A DNA stretch of 64,000 bases, from positions 8,928,001-8,992,000 of the forward strand of contig JALIRH010000013.1 of assembly GCA_023055505.1 (NCBI GenBank). Reading direction: 5' to 3'. Below are positions 62,756 to 64,000 of the stretch, piece after piece (the stretch's first letter is position 1; each line of letters begins with the position of its first letter). Below the pieces are notes generated by a model. It saw nothing but the letters and a program-made list of their open reading frames with translations, made no database searches and was not told the DNA's origin. A program made the translations under genes and the position numbers. This DNA is from Callipepla californica brunnescens. Its lineage: Eukaryota; Chordata; Aves; Galliformes; Odontophoridae.

Positions 62756-64000
62756 CCTTATGCTTTTCTACTAAGCAGATTTTCTTCATCATGTTTCATC
62801 TTTAAAAGGTTACAGTGAAAATGTAAAAATCACAAAATGGAGCTGTGAACTGTTTTTTTTTTTTTTTTTTTTTGTTCAGGAAGAAAAGATATCAATAACT
62901 TTTATTTTTCTTATCTAGAAGAATGACATGCATTTAAATAGGAGAAAGCTTCTGTAGAAACTGAATCACTAGCTTGTTTCAGTGTTCTTTTGCCTTGAAT
63001 ACAGTATTGAATCTTTGAATGGTTCTTTAATTTCGCGTCTGAGAATTATTTTAAACCATTGCTATTCACTCTACCATTACTAGCCTTGTAATCTTCTTTT
63101 GAATATAGTCATCATTAGTATATTTTAGAGAGAAAAAAATTGTATGAATTTAAGACGGAGTTTGCAGTATCTATACTTCCCTGATCAAAGATCAGAGTTT
63201 GGAGAAAAATATTAAGTCAGGAAAAAAATACCTTAGCTGAGCAAAAAAAACCAACTTCTGCAAATGTCAGTATGTACAAATAGATGTTATGCATCCTGTA
63301 TATATGCTGTTTGGCTCCTCTAATGCCTGGATTGAAGACCCTAGTGATTGGCACTGCCTAGTGGAGGAAAAGAGTGAGCCAAAGAGGACAATGTTTGGTT
63401 TAATGTGAGCTTCTTCAGCTGGAGTCTTTTACATAGCTTTCTGATATACAGAAGTTCTCTTTCAACAAATTAGCATTCAATACAAAAGCACACCGTGGCC
63501 TCGTCACTATAAAAAACCTACATTAGGAAACAATTATTGTGGTAATTTCTTCAAATTTCATGTCTTTGTATGATGAAGCTATTCTTGTCCAGCAGTGGCT
63601 TTGTATATCTGTGAAGTACTTTATTCTACAAGTCAGTGGTGATAGTACAGGGTGTGCGGAGTGTTGGCATAGGGGGAGAAAAAAAACCTTCAGAAACCAC
63701 AGCTGTCTGTGCTGCAATTGGACATTATTCAACACCTTAAATCAGACAGAAATGACTATAAATGCAAGGAAAGGAGATAAAACAATGTCTGGTTATAGAA
63801 GGATGCTGAGACATTGACATTCCAGTTCCAATGCATTTACAGAATGATATTAACCACTTATATCACTCTTGCAACTACAGAGATTGCAAATATCCCTTAA
63901 CACAGGGAAAGCAAGGAGTATTTATCATCACTTTTCCAAAAATTCCTAGAGCTTCAGATTGGAGAACTTGAAAGGTGCTCTTGGCTCTTCTTTGTGTGCA
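62756..64000. other. Unique AT-rich non-coding DNA
   Basis: No gene is recognisable up to the window edge. It contains the T tract at 62853-62873, which ends in GTTCAG. Confidence 0.55.
62853..62873. repeat. T tract
   Basis: A run of 21 T residues followed by GTTCAGGAAG. It would be a good splice acceptor, but no donor pairs with it. Confidence 0.9.

Noticed and set aside
1..64000. CRISPR arrays, tRNA or rRNA genes, retroviral genes, bacterial operons
   Set aside because: I saw no regularly spaced direct repeats, no tRNA B-box word (GGTTCGAATCC type), no rRNA-like conserved block and no gag/pol/env motif. The repeat content is that of a bird nuclear genome.

Overview
This window looks like nuclear DNA from a bird, most likely a galliform such as chicken, turkey or quail. 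The evidence is the repeats. About twelve CR1 LINE fragments carry the avian CR1 3' signatures. Two non-autonomous mariner copies match the Galluhop family of chicken. The DNA is AT-rich (about 37% GC in 22 sampled 60-base lines), CpG-poor and sparsely repetitive, as expected of a gene desert or very long introns on a macrochromosome. I see no bacterial, viral, CRISPR, rRNA or tRNA signal.

Layout. 1-22.9 kb: mostly unique DNA with A-rich tracts on the plus strand, four CR1 pieces (7.0, 10.1, 14.6 and 22.9 kb), a 12-bp perfect hairpin at 8.2 kb and simple repeats. 23.1-24.6 kb: the only clearly GC- and CpG-enriched stretch, holding a short exon-like segment on the minus strand, flanked or overlapped by three CR1 fragments. 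24.6-60.5 kb: unique DNA rich in T tracts, with an internally deleted mariner at 27.2-27.75 kb, CR1 pieces at 36.2, 44.8, 50.4 and (weak) 57.7 kb, and a possible 27-nt microexon at 54.46 kb. 60.5-64 kb: a second mariner, apparently split by about 515 bp of unrelated DNA, then a CR1 copy at 62.5 kb and unique DNA.

No conventional protein-coding gene can be called with confidence. The longest open frames (up to 167 codons) have no recognisable domains, overlap repeats, or overlap equally open frames on the other strand. Base composition differs between the two parts. The right part shows T over A and G over C on the plus strand, and only T tracts among long homopolymers. The left part is near neutral, and its long homopolymers are mainly A tracts. 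This would fit plus-strand transcription of the right part, with a transcription or replication boundary near 23-24 kb. That reading is inference.

The observations most worth a second look are the microexon-like element at 54,460-54,486 with its long polypyrimidine tract, the compositional change centred on the CpG-enriched island near 23.5 kb, and the nested insertion in the 60.5-kb mariner. I did not find a convincing new biological system.
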